64,000 nucleotides of DNA from Erythrobacter sp. BLCC-B19 (GTDB lineage Bacteria > Pseudomonadota > Alphaproteobacteria > Sphingomonadales > Sphingomonadaceae), in contig NZ_CP117516.1 in NCBI RefSeq assembly GCF_028621955.1, positions 124,001 to 188,000 on the forward strand, read 5' to 3'. The translations under genes and the position numbers were made by a program. Position 1 is the stretch's first letter. Each line of letters begins with the position of its first letter. Shown piece after piece: positions 43,977 to 52,894 of the stretch. Under the pieces are notes generated by a model. It did not search any database. It was not told the origin of the DNA and saw only the letters and a program-made list of their open reading frames with translations.

Positions 43977-44787
43977 GGCCGCCCGCCAGCCCCCGCGCGA
44001 CTTTGTGCTGGTGCACGGCGCATGGCACGGCGGGTGGTGCTGGGATCTGGTGCGCGCACGCCTCGAGGCAGCAGGTCACCGCGTCCACACCCCGACCTTG
44101 CCGGGCCTCGCCGAGCGAGCGGACGAGCTGACCGCTGACACCTCGCTCGCCGATCACATTGCCGATCTGGCGCACTACATCACCGCGCGCGATCTGTCCG
44201 GCTTCGTACTGGTGGGCCATTCCTATGGCGGCATGGTGATCACCGGGGTGGCCGACGTCCTCAAGGACAGGATCGCCCACATCCTCTATCTCGATGCCGC
44301 CCTGCCCCGCGATGGCGAGAGCATGATCTCCTATGGTGCGCCGCGCCCCGCAGAAGCGATTGCCGCCGCCGAGGCCGGATTGCGCGGACTTGCACCTGAC
44401 GGGATCGCGATGGCGGCCTTTCCGCCGTCGATGCTGGGCATCCCTCCGGACGATCCGCAACACGACCGGGTGGCCGCGTTGCTGACCCCGCATCCGCTGA
44501 AGACGTGGCTCGACCCGATCCGACTGGCGCATGACGGCCCGGCGGGGATCCCGCGCACCTATGTCCATTGCACCGCCCCGGCACTGACAGGGACGCAGTT
44601 TCCCTACCTCGCCCGCATCGCCGCTGCCGATCCCGAGTGGCGCTATGCCGAACTTGCCACAGGGCACGAAGCGATGCTGACCAGCCCCGAGGCCACGGCG
44701 CGGCTGTTGCTGGACACGCTCGCGCACCTGCGTCACTTTCCCGCAGCCGGCATGACCCATCATCCGTCACCACAGGAGCCAGCGTGA
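43966..44787 (+). CDS. Alpha/beta-fold hydrolase (esterase-like)
   Basis: 273-aa hydrolase. The oxyanion region FVLVHGAWHGGWCWDLV, nucleophile elbow VLVGHSYGGMVI (Ser in GHSYG), and final His in LATGHEAML fit the esterase/pyrethroid-hydrolase-like group. The Asp-rich cap region DKDRIAHILYLDAALP is in pattern. It probably opens an ester or lactone intermediate in the cytoplasm. Coupled to the MFS gene by GTGA. Confidence 0.87.
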   Translation: MPAEAARQPPRDFVLVHGAWHGGWCWDLVRARLEAAGHRVHTPTLPGLAERADELTADTSLADHIADLAHYITARDLSGFVLVGHSYGGMVITGVADVLKDRIAHILYLDAALPRDGESMISYGAPRPAEAIAAAEAGLRGLAPDGIAMAAFPPSMLGIPPDDPQHDRVAALLTPHPLKTWLDPIRLAHDGPAGIPRTYVHCTAPALTGTQFPYLARIAAADPEWRYAELATGHEAMLTSPEATARLLLDTLAHLRHFPAAGMTHHPSPQEPA

Positions 44788-46088
44788 CCGCCGACCAGAC
44801 CGATACCGCAGACACCCGCGGCGAATTCGCCAAGGGCTGGAAAGTCCTGCTGGCCGGAGTGCTGGGGGTGATGTGCGGCGCCTCGCCGATCCCCTACAAC
44901 ATCATCGGCTTCACGGTCGGCCCGCTGCGCGAGGAGTTCGGCTGGAGCCAGACCGAGGCGGTGCTGCCGATCACACTGTTCGGGGTGATCGCCAGCGTGC
45001 TTGCCCCGGTGTTCGGCTGGATGGCCGACCGCTTCGGGGTGCGCCCGGTCGCGCTGTGGTCACTGCTTGCCTTCGCACTGTCCTTTGCCGCCGTGGCGCT
45101 GACCCCGACAGGCGACGCTCGCACAGCCTTGTATGTCTATTACGCCCTGTGGTCGGTGATCGGCCTTGTCGGGATCGGTTCGACCCCGGTGACATGGAGC
45201 CGCGCGATCAACCTGTGGTTCTACACAAACCGCGGCCTCGCGCTCGGCATCCTGCTGCTTGGCACCAGCCTTGCCGCGATGGTCGTGCCGCGCTTTGCGG
45301 TCGAGGTGATCGAGGCGCAGGGCTGGCGCGCGATGTTCGCTGCGGTGGCGCTGTTCCCGCTCGCGGCGCTGGCGGTCGCTTTCTTCCTGTTTCGCGAGCC
45401 CCGGGCCGACGAACGCCCCCGCGCGATCGAGAGCGAAAGCGGGCAGCTGACCGGCGTGACACTCGGCAAGGCGCTGGCGGATTATCGCTTCTGGATCATC
45501 TGGCTGTCGATCGCCTGCATCGCCACCGCCTTCGGTGGCGCCTTCATCAATATGCCGACCATGCTCGCTTTGCGCGGGGTCGACGCCAAGACAGCGGCAA
45601 GCGTGATGGGGATACTCGGCATCGGCATCTTCGCCGGACGGATCATCACCGGAGCCTTGCTCGACCGGTTCTGGCAGGGCTTTGTCGCCTTCCCGCTGCT
45701 GTGCCTGCCGGCTGCTTCGGCGTGGATCCTGCTGGGGGACTCGATCACCTTTCCGCTCGCTGCGCTGGCGGGCTTCCTGCTCGGCTTTGCTGCCGGGGCC
45801 GAGAGCGATCTGATCGCCTATCTCACGGGCCGCTATTTCGGGATGGCCAATTACGGGCGGATCTACGGGATGCTGTATATGCCCTTTGGCCTCGGCTCGG
45901 CCGCCTCACCGGTAATCTATGCGCAGGCGTTCGACCGCACCGGCAGCTATGATCCGGTGCTGACGCTGGCCATCGGCGCCTTCATCGCCGGGGGTGCTTT
46001 GCTGCTGCTGCTTGGCCGCTATCCGGAAACCCTGCCAGAGGCCGCGGGCGAAGATGAACCTGCCCCGGTAACGATGGAGCCGGCGTGA
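44784..46088 (+). CDS. MFS transporter, monocarboxylate/OFA-type
   Basis: 434-aa inner-membrane permease with 12 predicted helices. MCT/OFA-like features are the N-terminal GVLGVMCGASPIPYNIIGFTVGPLREEFGWSQTEAVL and the loop MADRFGVRPVALWS. A TonB receptor two genes upstream and catabolic genes downstream indicate that it carries the substrate or a breakdown product across the inner membrane. GTG 44784 has AGGAG upstream and overlaps the hydrolase stop. Confidence 0.88.
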   Translation: MTADQTDTADTRGEFAKGWKVLLAGVLGVMCGASPIPYNIIGFTVGPLREEFGWSQTEAVLPITLFGVIASVLAPVFGWMADRFGVRPVALWSLLAFALSFAAVALTPTGDARTALYVYYALWSVIGLVGIGSTPVTWSRAINLWFYTNRGLALGILLLGTSLAAMVVPRFAVEVIEAQGWRAMFAAVALFPLAALAVAFFLFREPRADERPRAIESESGQLTGVTLGKALADYRFWIIWLSIACIATAFGGAFINMPTMLALRGVDAKTAASVMGILGIGIFAGRIITGALLDRFWQGFVAFPLLCLPAASAWILLGDSITFPLAALAGFLLGFAAGAESDLIAYLTGRYFGMANYGRIYGMLYMPFGLGSAASPVIYAQAFDRTGSYDPVLTLAIGAFIAGGALLLLLGRYPETLPEAAGEDEPAPVTMEPA

Positions 46089-47668
46089 TGGCGAGCCTTG
46101 CACAGGACAATCCGCTCGCCCCGGTCAGGCACGCGGTCAGTCCCGCCGCGTTGCTGACCGACGATGCCGCGCTGTCGCTCTACAGCCATGACGTGCTGAC
46201 CAGCGGCGCACGCCCGCTTGCGGTGTTCCGGCCCGCCAGCGTCGCGGAACTCGCCGCCGGGATCGGCGCGGCGACCGCCGCAGGGATTGCCATCGTCCCG
46301 CGCGGCGGGGGCATGAGCTACACCGGCGGCTATCTCTACAATGGCGGGCCGTTCCTGCTGGTCGACACCGAAGCGCTCGATGCAATCATCGCCATCGACG
46401 AAACCGACATGGTCGCCACGGTCGAAGCGGGGATCAGCTGGGACAAGCTCCACCGCGCCCTCGCCCCGCGCGGATTGCGCGTCATGGCCTGGGGCACGCT
46501 CTCGGGCATCCGCGCCACGGTCGGCGGCGGGATGAGCCAGAACGGCATCTTCTGGGGCGCGCGGAGCGGCAGCGCGGTCGACAGCGCGGTGAGCTTCGAC
46601 GTGGTGCTCGCCGATGGCACGATCATCTCGACCGGCTCGGAATTCTTCCGCCCCTATGGCCCCGATCTCACCGGGCTGTTCGCGGCCGATTGCGGTGCCT
46701 TCGGGGTCAAGGCGCGAGTGCGGCTCAAACTGGTGCGCGAGGCCACCGCTTTTGCCTATGGCTCGTTCAGCTTCGAACGCCATGATGCGCTGCTGCGCGC
46801 GATGAGCGCGATTGCCCGGGCCGAACTCGCGTCCGAGAGCTTCGCCTTCGACCCCTTCCTGCAAGCGCAGCGGATGAAGCGCGATTCGCTGGTCAAGGAT
46901 GCCAAGCAGCTCGGCAATATGCTGAAGGCCGAGGCCAAGGCGGGCGGCATCTTCAAGGCGATGAAGGAAGGCGCGAAGGTCGCGCTTGCGGGGCGCTCGT
47001 TCCTCGACGGGGTGCCCTTCAGTCTGCATTGCATCGCCGAGGGGCGACATCAGGGCGCGGTCGATGCCGATATGCGCGCGATCGAGGCGATCGTGCGCGA
47101 AAATGGCGGGAGCATGGTGGAAAACTCGATCCCCAAGATCCTGCGCGCCAACCCCTTTCCCCCGCCCAATTCGATGCTCGGCCCGGGCGGCGAGCGCTGG
47201 GTACCGGTGCACGGCTTCCTGCCCCATTCGCGGCTGGTCGAGGCGTGGGAGCGGTTGCAGGCGCTGTGGGACGCGAACGCGGCGGAGATGGCCCGCCTCA
47301 AGGTCGAAACCGGGGCGCTGATCGCGGCGACGGGACGTTCCTCCTGCCTGATCGAGCCGGTGTTCTTCTGGCCGGGCGAGCACAATCCGCTTCACGCCCA
47401 TGCGGTCGAGGCCGACCACCTCGCGCGGCTGCCCAAGCTCGCCGACAGCCCCGCAGCGACCGCGCTGGTCGAGCGGCTCAAGGGCGAGGTAATCGCGATT
47501 TTCCAGAGCCTCGGGGCGATCCATCTGCAGATCGCGCGGACCTATCCGCTCGGCAATCGCCACGATCCGGCTGGTTGGGCGATCCTGCGCGCACTCAAGC
47601 GGCAGGTCGATCCGCACGGCCTGATGAACCCCGGCGCGCTCGGGCTGGGCGGCGATGCCGCTGATTGA
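46088..47668 (+). CDS. FAD-binding oxidoreductase (VAO/PCMH, GlcD-like)
   Basis: 526-aa flavoprotein of the vanillyl-alcohol-oxidase/GlcD superfamily. The PCMH FAD domain is visible in VFRPASVAELAAGIGAATAAGIAIVPRGGGMSYTGGY, IIAIDETDMVATVEAGISWDKLHRAL and LRVMAWGTLSGIRATVGGGMSQNG. The C-terminal cap (from about 270) is substrate-binding. Usual reactions are oxidation of hydroxyacids, aromatic alcohols or sugars. ATG 46088 overlaps the MFS stop by one base (TGATG); a GTG at 46085 is an alternative. Confidence 0.87.
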   Translation: MASLAQDNPLAPVRHAVSPAALLTDDAALSLYSHDVLTSGARPLAVFRPASVAELAAGIGAATAAGIAIVPRGGGMSYTGGYLYNGGPFLLVDTEALDAIIAIDETDMVATVEAGISWDKLHRALAPRGLRVMAWGTLSGIRATVGGGMSQNGIFWGARSGSAVDSAVSFDVVLADGTIISTGSEFFRPYGPDLTGLFAADCGAFGVKARVRLKLVREATAFAYGSFSFERHDALLRAMSAIARAELASESFAFDPFLQAQRMKRDSLVKDAKQLGNMLKAEAKAGGIFKAMKEGAKVALAGRSFLDGVPFSLHCIAEGRHQGAVDADMRAIEAIVRENGGSMVENSIPKILRANPFPPPNSMLGPGGERWVPVHGFLPHSRLVEAWERLQALWDANAAEMARLKVETGALIAATGRSSCLIEPVFFWPGEHNPLHAHAVEADHLARLPKLADSPAATALVERLKGEVIAIFQSLGAIHLQIARTYPLGNRHDPAGWAILRALKRQVDPHGLMNPGALGLGGDAAD

Positions 47669-48809
47669 CCGCCGCCGCACGCTTGCCGCAGGATTGGGCG
47701 CCGCCGTTCTTGCCCGCGCGCCGCTCGCCTTCGCTCAAGGAGACACCGTGACCGAGACTGCCTCATTTTCCGCGATGGCGATGCAACTGACCGCACGCTC
47801 GCTCGAACGCCTGCCCGACACCGCCAGCGCCCGCGCGGCGATCCTCGCGCATATCGCCGAACTCGAAGGCCAGATCCGCACCAGCGCGATCTTCGTGGCG
47901 CAATATTCGGGCAAGCCGGTGAAGCTGGTGGTGCTGCCGGAGTATCTCTTCACCTCCTATCCGGGACGCATTTCCATCCCCGACTTCGCCGCACGGGTCG
48001 GCTTTGCCGCAGACGGGCCGGAATATGCGGCACTGGGCGGGGTGGCCGAACGGCTCGGAATGTTCCTGGCCGGCAACGCTTACGAAACAGACGCGGCCTT
48101 CCCCGATTTCTACTTCCAGACCAGCTTCATCATTGACCCGTCCGGTGCGGTGGTGTTGCGGTATCGACGTCTGCTGTCGATGTTTGCGCCGTCCCCGCAC
48201 GATGTGTGGGAGGCCTATCTCGACAAATATGGCCTTGAAGGCGTCTTCCCCGTCGCACGCACGGCCATCGGCAACCTCGCCTGCATTGCCAGCGAGGAGA
48301 TCCTCTATCCCGAAATCGCCCGTGCGTTGGCGCTGCGCGGGGCGGAGGTGTTCTGCCATTCCTCGTCCGAGATCGGCTCACCGCTCGCCACCCACAAGGA
48401 CATCGCCAAGCAGGCCCGCGCCTTCGAGAACCTCGCCTATGTCGTCTCGGCCAATACGGCGGGAATTTCCGGCACGGCGATGCCGCTTGCCAGCGCCGAC
48501 GGCAACAGCCAGGTGGTCGACTGGAAGGGGCGCATTGTGGCGCAGTCGGGCGACGGAGAGACCTTCACCGCCTTTGCCGCGCTTGATCTTGCAGCCTTGC
48601 GCGAAGCGCGCCGCACCCCGGCAATGACCAACTACCTCGCCCGACAGCGCCCGGCGCTTTTCGCAGAAGGCTATGCCGCAGCCGCTGCGCCGTTCCGCGG
48701 CCCGGACGGCATGATGGAGAGCGGCAAGCCCGTCATCCCAGACCGCGACCACTTCCAACGCGCGCAAGGCGAAGTGATCGAACGGCTCGTCAAGGCAGGA
48801 GTGATCTGA
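47655..48809 (+). CDS. Exported nitrilase-superfamily protein with altered catalytic site
   Basis: 384-aa carbon-nitrogen hydrolase-fold protein. The N-terminus PLIDRRRTLAAGLGAAVLARAPLAFAQ looks like a Tat signal. The catalytic Glu is kept in LPEY (Glu96). The Lys position reads RYRRLL (Arg171-172), and the Cys position in IASEEILYPEIARALALRGAEV reads Ser213. So two of the three Glu-Lys-Cys residues are replaced by eye alignment. It may be a non-hydrolytic binder or use different chemistry. Overlaps the flavoprotein gene by 14 bp. Confidence 0.72.
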   Translation: MPLIDRRRTLAAGLGAAVLARAPLAFAQGDTVTETASFSAMAMQLTARSLERLPDTASARAAILAHIAELEGQIRTSAIFVAQYSGKPVKLVVLPEYLFTSYPGRISIPDFAARVGFAADGPEYAALGGVAERLGMFLAGNAYETDAAFPDFYFQTSFIIDPSGAVVLRYRRLLSMFAPSPHDVWEAYLDKYGLEGVFPVARTAIGNLACIASEEILYPEIARALALRGAEVFCHSSSEIGSPLATHKDIAKQARAFENLAYVVSANTAGISGTAMPLASADGNSQVVDWKGRIVAQSGDGETFTAFAALDLAALREARRTPAMTNYLARQRPALFAEGYAAAAAPFRGPDGMMESGKPVIPDRDHFQRAQGEVIERLVKAGVI

Positions 48810-49534
48810 TGCAGCACCGCAACGTCAGGGGGCGGATCAACTACACCTCGGTGAAGCCCGAATGGCAGGGGCGCGAGCGCGGGCGCGAGTGGTTCAACTT
48901 CTCGCACCACGCCGACGGTTCGGTGGTGATGAGCGCGCAGTGCGAGATCGAGGAGCCCGATCCCACGGTGCTGCGCAATGTCACCTATCACATCGGCCCG
49001 GGCATGGTGCCGCACAACCTGCTGGTGCATCTGACGGTGGGCGACGAATTCCTCGGCTCGGGCTGGATGCGCCACGATGCCGCGGCCGGGACGCTGTCCT
49101 GCGAGAGTTACGGCCCGGCCATCGGGCGCAATTCGGAACTGCGCGAGGATGTCGGCGCGTTTGATGGCTTCGGCACGCACCCGATTGCGGGCGACGGCTT
49201 CCTGACGCGGATCATGGACGTGAGCAAGGGGCCGCACAAACGCCGCCTCAGGGTGTTCCTGCCCTCGCCCGATCACCGCGGTGCCACCCCGCCGCAGCTC
49301 GCCGAGGTGTTCATCACGCTCGAATATGTCGGCGAGGCGGAAAAGTCGGTCGCCGCCGGCACCTTCGCCTGCCGCCACTTCCGTTTCGTCGACGACAGCG
49401 GCGAGGGCATGGGCGGCAAGACCCACCCCGATTACGACATGTGGGTGACGGCGGACGCGGATTCGGTGTTCGTCTATGGCGCGATCGACGGTTACATGAT
49501 GAACCGCTACGAACTGGTCGAACTTACCCGCTAG
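48809..49534 (+). CDS. Hypothetical beta-rich protein, 241 aa
   Basis: Last gene of the TonB-2 operon, coupled by TGATG. No signal peptide. The sequence is rich in short polar strands (LVHLTVGDEFLGSGWMRHD, YDMWVTADADSVFVYGAIDG), compatible with a lipocalin-like or beta-barrel binder. I recognise no family with confidence. It converges with the quinone oxidoreductase (4-bp overlap). Confidence 0.65.
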   Translation: MQHRNVRGRINYTSVKPEWQGRERGREWFNFSHHADGSVVMSAQCEIEEPDPTVLRNVTYHIGPGMVPHNLLVHLTVGDEFLGSGWMRHDAAAGTLSCESYGPAIGRNSELREDVGAFDGFGTHPIAGDGFLTRIMDVSKGPHKRRLRVFLPSPDHRGATPPQLAEVFITLEYVGEAEKSVAAGTFACRHFRFVDDSGEGMGGKTHPDYDMWVTADADSVFVYGAIDGYMMNRYELVELTR

Positions 49535-50565
49535 AGCAGGATCACCACCTTGCCGAAATGCCCGCCGCTATCGAGGCAGGCAAAGGCGGCGGGCGCATCG
49601 GCGAAGGCAAACTCGTGATCGACCGGGATCGCGATACCCTGCTCTGCCACCACCCCCAACGCGGCTTCGAGCATGGCGCGGCTGCCGCTGGCGATGCCCT
49701 TGATCGCGATGTTCTTGCCAATCAGCACGCCTTGGCTGGCGCTGGCGACGTCCTGCGGCGACCCCGCGAGCGCCCCAATCGTGCCGATCCGTGCGTTGGG
49801 CGCGCAGGCAGCGATGGTCTCGCCCAGTGCGGAAAAGCCGAGGGTGTCGACCACCACATCCGCGCCGCGCCCGCCGGTCGCCTCGAGCAGCGCGGCGCTC
49901 CAGTCCGGGCGGGAGCGGTAATTGACCGTGAAGTCCGCTCCCAGAGCGCGCGCGCGCTCCAGCTTTTCGTCGCTCGACGAGGTGATCGCGAATTGCGCCC
50001 CCATCGCCTTGGCCAGCAGCAGCGCGAAGACCGAAACCCCACCGGTGCCCTGCGCCAGCACGAGGCTGCCCGCCCCCGCCCCGCCGAATGCGACCATGGC
50101 GTGCCACACCGTCGCGCCGACGACAGCGAGGCTGGCGGCAGTCAGGTCGGCGACGCTCGCGGGCACTCGCAACGCCGCCGCCGCGGGCAGCACGATGCGC
50201 TCGGCCAGCCAACCGTCGGCGCTCACTCCCATGTCGGCAGCGAACACCGCGGGCGAATAACCAGCGTCATCGCGCCAGGTCAGGAAATGCGGGGCAATGA
50301 CACGGTCTCCCGGCGCCAGGTCCGTTACCCCCTCACCCAGCGCGATCACCTCGCCCACGCCATCCGACAGCGGCACGCGAGTTTCGGGCAGGGCCGCTCC
50401 ATATTGCCCGCGCAGCACCATCAGATCGCGGTAGTTGAGCCCGGCGGCGATCACCCGCACCAGCACCTCGCCCGGCCCCGGCTGAGGCTCCGCGCGCCCG
50501 GCGAGCCGCAAGCCGTCGATGCCCCGGCTGCCGCAATTGCGCGGCCCGATCTCCCAGGCGCGCAT
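49531..50565 (-). CDS. Zinc-independent MDR (quinone-oxidoreductase-like) alcohol dehydrogenase
   Basis: 344-aa medium-chain dehydrogenase/reductase. The GroES-like domain reads AAGLNYRDLMVLRGQYG, with Tyr in place of the usual zinc-ligand Cys, so a catalytic zinc is unlikely. The Rossmann motif is LAQGTGGVSVFALLLAK. These enzymes reduce quinones or activated alkenes with NADPH. ATG 50565 overlaps the ALDH stop (TGATG). Last gene of the leftward operon from 54455. Confidence 0.87.
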   Translation of the reverse strand: MRAWEIGPRNCGSRGIDGLRLAGRAEPQPGPGEVLVRVIAAGLNYRDLMVLRGQYGAALPETRVPLSDGVGEVIALGEGVTDLAPGDRVIAPHFLTWRDDAGYSPAVFAADMGVSADGWLAERIVLPAAAALRVPASVADLTAASLAVVGATVWHAMVAFGGAGAGSLVLAQGTGGVSVFALLLAKAMGAQFAITSSSDEKLERARALGADFTVNYRSRPDWSAALLEATGGRGADVVVDTLGFSALGETIAACAPNARIGTIGALAGSPQDVASASQGVLIGKNIAIKGIASGSRAMLEAALGVVAEQGIAIPVDHEFAFADAPAAFACLDSGGHFGKVVILL

Positions 50566-51983
50566 CACGATCCGCCCCTTTCGGCATAGGCATCGATCGT
50601 CAGCGCCGTGCCGGTCTGGCGGATCAGCGCTTGTTCGCGCAGAAAGCGGGTGAGGCCGCTGTCCCCCATCCGGCTCGGCCCGAGGCCCGAGCCCTTGCGC
50701 GACAGGTTGGTGGCATCGCCGACCATGCTGGTCAGCGCCCCATCCTGCAGCGAAACCGCGCCGACATCGAGCAGCGGAGCAAGCGCGGCAGCCTCTTCCA
50801 GCGAACCGGCGAGCACCGCCGCCGACAGGCCATAGGCGCTGTCATTGGCGAGCGCGATGGCTTCGTCGATGCTGTCGAACACCGTCACCGGCAGCACCGG
50901 GCCGAAGGTCTCCTCGCGCATCACCGCCATGGCGGGTGTGACGTCGACCAGTATCGTCGGCCGGAGATAGGCACCTCCCTCGAGCCGCTCGACCGTTCCG
51001 CCGGCGAGCACCCGTGCGCCGTCTGCCACGGCGGCGTCGATCTGGGCCTGCACCTTGTCGGCCTGATCGGGGAAGATGAAGGGACCAAGGTGCCCGCTCG
51101 CCGGATCGGGATGGGTCAGGCGCACAGCCTCGGCGCCCGCAACCAGCGCGGCGAGGAACGGCTCGGCAATCGCGCGCGCAACATAGATCCGCTCGATCGA
51201 TTGGCACGCCTGCCCGGTGGCGACGATCGAGGCACGCAGCGCGACGCGCGCGGCCCATTCAGGCTCGGTGCTGGCGGTAACGATCATCGGATCCTTGCCA
51301 CCGAGTTCGAGATTGGCCGGGATCAGCCGCCGCGCCGCCGCCTCGGCGACCTTGCGCCCGGTCACAGTCGAGCCGGTAAAGCAGACATAGTCGACCTCCT
51401 CGATCATCGCTTGGCCAACCTCCGCCCCGCCCATCACATAGGCAAACGGCAATTCGGGCACCTGCGCCAGCACCGCGCGCATCGGCGCGACAAAGCGCGG
51501 CGTGACTTCGGACGGCTTCACCAGCGCTGCCGATCCCGCCATCAGCGCAGGCACCGCGTCTATATGACTGAGCACCACCGGAAAGTTCCACGGCGCGATC
51601 GCCCCGAAGAGCGGGAACGCGCTGTAGCCGGTCAGCAGCTCGATCCCCGGCGTCAGCGAGGGCTTCGGCCCGCGCTCCAGCCCAGCGAACAGCTCCGGCC
51701 CGCGCTTTGCCCAGCGGCGGATATTGGCGATGAAGCCCTGCACTTCGATCGCGGCGATTGTCTGCCGTCCGGTATCGACCGCCAGCGCCGCGGCAATCGC
51801 GCCAGCGTCAGCCTCGAGCGCATCGGCAAGACGCAGGAGGACGCCCGCGCGACCATCGGGCCCGAGCGCCTCCCAGCCCGACTGCATTGCGCGCAGCCGT
51901 GCGGCTTCGGCGGCGATATCGGCGCGGCTGCTGGGCGAGTAGGCATAGTCCTCGATCCCGCTGCGGGGATTGCGCGCCTTCAT
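50565..51983 (-). CDS. Aldehyde dehydrogenase family protein
   Basis: 472-aa NAD(P)-dependent aldehyde dehydrogenase. Catalytic elements: Asn in APWNFPVVL, Glu in LELGGKDPMIV, Cys in GQACQSIERIYV, and the FTGSTVTGRKVAEAA cofactor motif. It follows the family layout well. It probably oxidises an aldehyde produced by the MDR enzyme or a flavoprotein in the pathway. Start 51983 overlaps the deacetylase stop (ATGA). Confidence 0.9.
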   Translation of the reverse strand: MKARNPRSGIEDYAYSPSSRADIAAEAARLRAMQSGWEALGPDGRAGVLLRLADALEADAGAIAAALAVDTGRQTIAAIEVQGFIANIRRWAKRGPELFAGLERGPKPSLTPGIELLTGYSAFPLFGAIAPWNFPVVLSHIDAVPALMAGSAALVKPSEVTPRFVAPMRAVLAQVPELPFAYVMGGAEVGQAMIEEVDYVCFTGSTVTGRKVAEAAARRLIPANLELGGKDPMIVTASTEPEWAARVALRASIVATGQACQSIERIYVARAIAEPFLAALVAGAEAVRLTHPDPASGHLGPFIFPDQADKVQAQIDAAVADGARVLAGGTVERLEGGAYLRPTILVDVTPAMAVMREETFGPVLPVTVFDSIDEAIALANDSAYGLSAAVLAGSLEEAAALAPLLDVGAVSLQDGALTSMVGDATNLSRKGSGLGPSRMGDSGLTRFLREQALIRQTGTALTIDAYAERGGS

Positions 51984-52894
51984 CGCCCCGTCTCCCACGC
52001 CGCGATCACCTCGTCCCCGCGCGCAAACCACGCCTCGGGCCGCGCGGCGAGATCGGCGAGCAGGCATTCGAGCGCGCCGATGCGGTAAGGCAGGCCCATG
52101 ATATAGGGTGTCAGGTGGATCGGCAGCATCCGCCCGCTGCCCTGCTCCGCCGCCTCGCGGGCCAGCCAGTCAAAGGCATCGCGCATACTCTCGGCCCAGC
52201 TGTCGGCGCTCTTCTGCTGGACGGTGATGATCTGCCGGTCGGACAGTTCATGGTTGAGCGGCAGGTTGATGAGACCATTGGCGAAGCGATAGGACATTTC
52301 ATCATTTACCCAGTCACAGCAGTAACTTAACCCCGCATCCTTGAGGATCTCGAGGGTGTGGAAGCTCTGCTGACGGGCGATGGAAAGCCATCCGGTCGGC
52401 CGCACGCCGCTGGCCCGTTTGATCCGCTCCATCGCCTCGGCCACCAAGGCGGCTTCGGCTTCGGGTGCGAGAGTGGAATCGATGGTGCCGTTCATGTCGG
52501 TCGAATGGGCGATGATCTCGTGCCCCCCGTCGATCACCGCCGCGACCAGTTCGGGATAGCGTTCGGCAATCGCGGCATTGGCGGCAAAGCTGGCCTTCAC
52601 CCCGGCCTTCTCGAAGGCCTCGAGAAAGCGCCAAGCGCCGACCCGGTTGCCGTAATCGCGGGCGGTGTAGTGGCGGTAGTCGGGATAGGCGGTGACCATG
52701 TGGCCGGGTGCAGTGAACGGGCCTCCCGGGATAATCGGGAACCATTCGAGGCTGACGCAGAGCCACACCGCGACGGAGCCTTGCGGCCATTGCACAGGCG
52801 GACGGGCGTGCATGTTCGACCATTGATAGAGGTCGTGATCGTAACCCTCGCGGCGGCGCTGATATTCGAGGTAGCTGTCGGGCAGAACGCTCAT
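51980..52894 (-). CDS. PuuE-like polysaccharide-deacetylase-family hydrolase (copy 2)
   Basis: 304-aa NodB-superfamily protein, diverged from copy 1. It has WPQGSVAVWLCVSLEWF near the N-terminus, AVIDGGHEIIAHSTDMNG, ASGVRPTGWLS and DAGLSYCCDWVNDEMSYRF. Active-site metals cannot be confirmed by eye, but the spacing of acidic and His residues fits the family. It is directly paired with copy 3 (ATGA). Two tandem copies next to an amidase suggest successive ring-opening steps or a heteromeric enzyme. Confidence 0.78.
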   Translation of the reverse strand: MSVLPDSYLEYQRRREGYDHDLYQWSNMHARPPVQWPQGSVAVWLCVSLEWFPIIPGGPFTAPGHMVTAYPDYRHYTARDYGNRVGAWRFLEAFEKAGVKASFAANAAIAERYPELVAAVIDGGHEIIAHSTDMNGTIDSTLAPEAEAALVAEAMERIKRASGVRPTGWLSIARQQSFHTLEILKDAGLSYCCDWVNDEMSYRFANGLINLPLNHELSDRQIITVQQKSADSWAESMRDAFDWLAREAAEQGSGRMLPIHLTPYIMGLPYRIGALECLLADLAARPEAWFARGDEVIAAWETGR

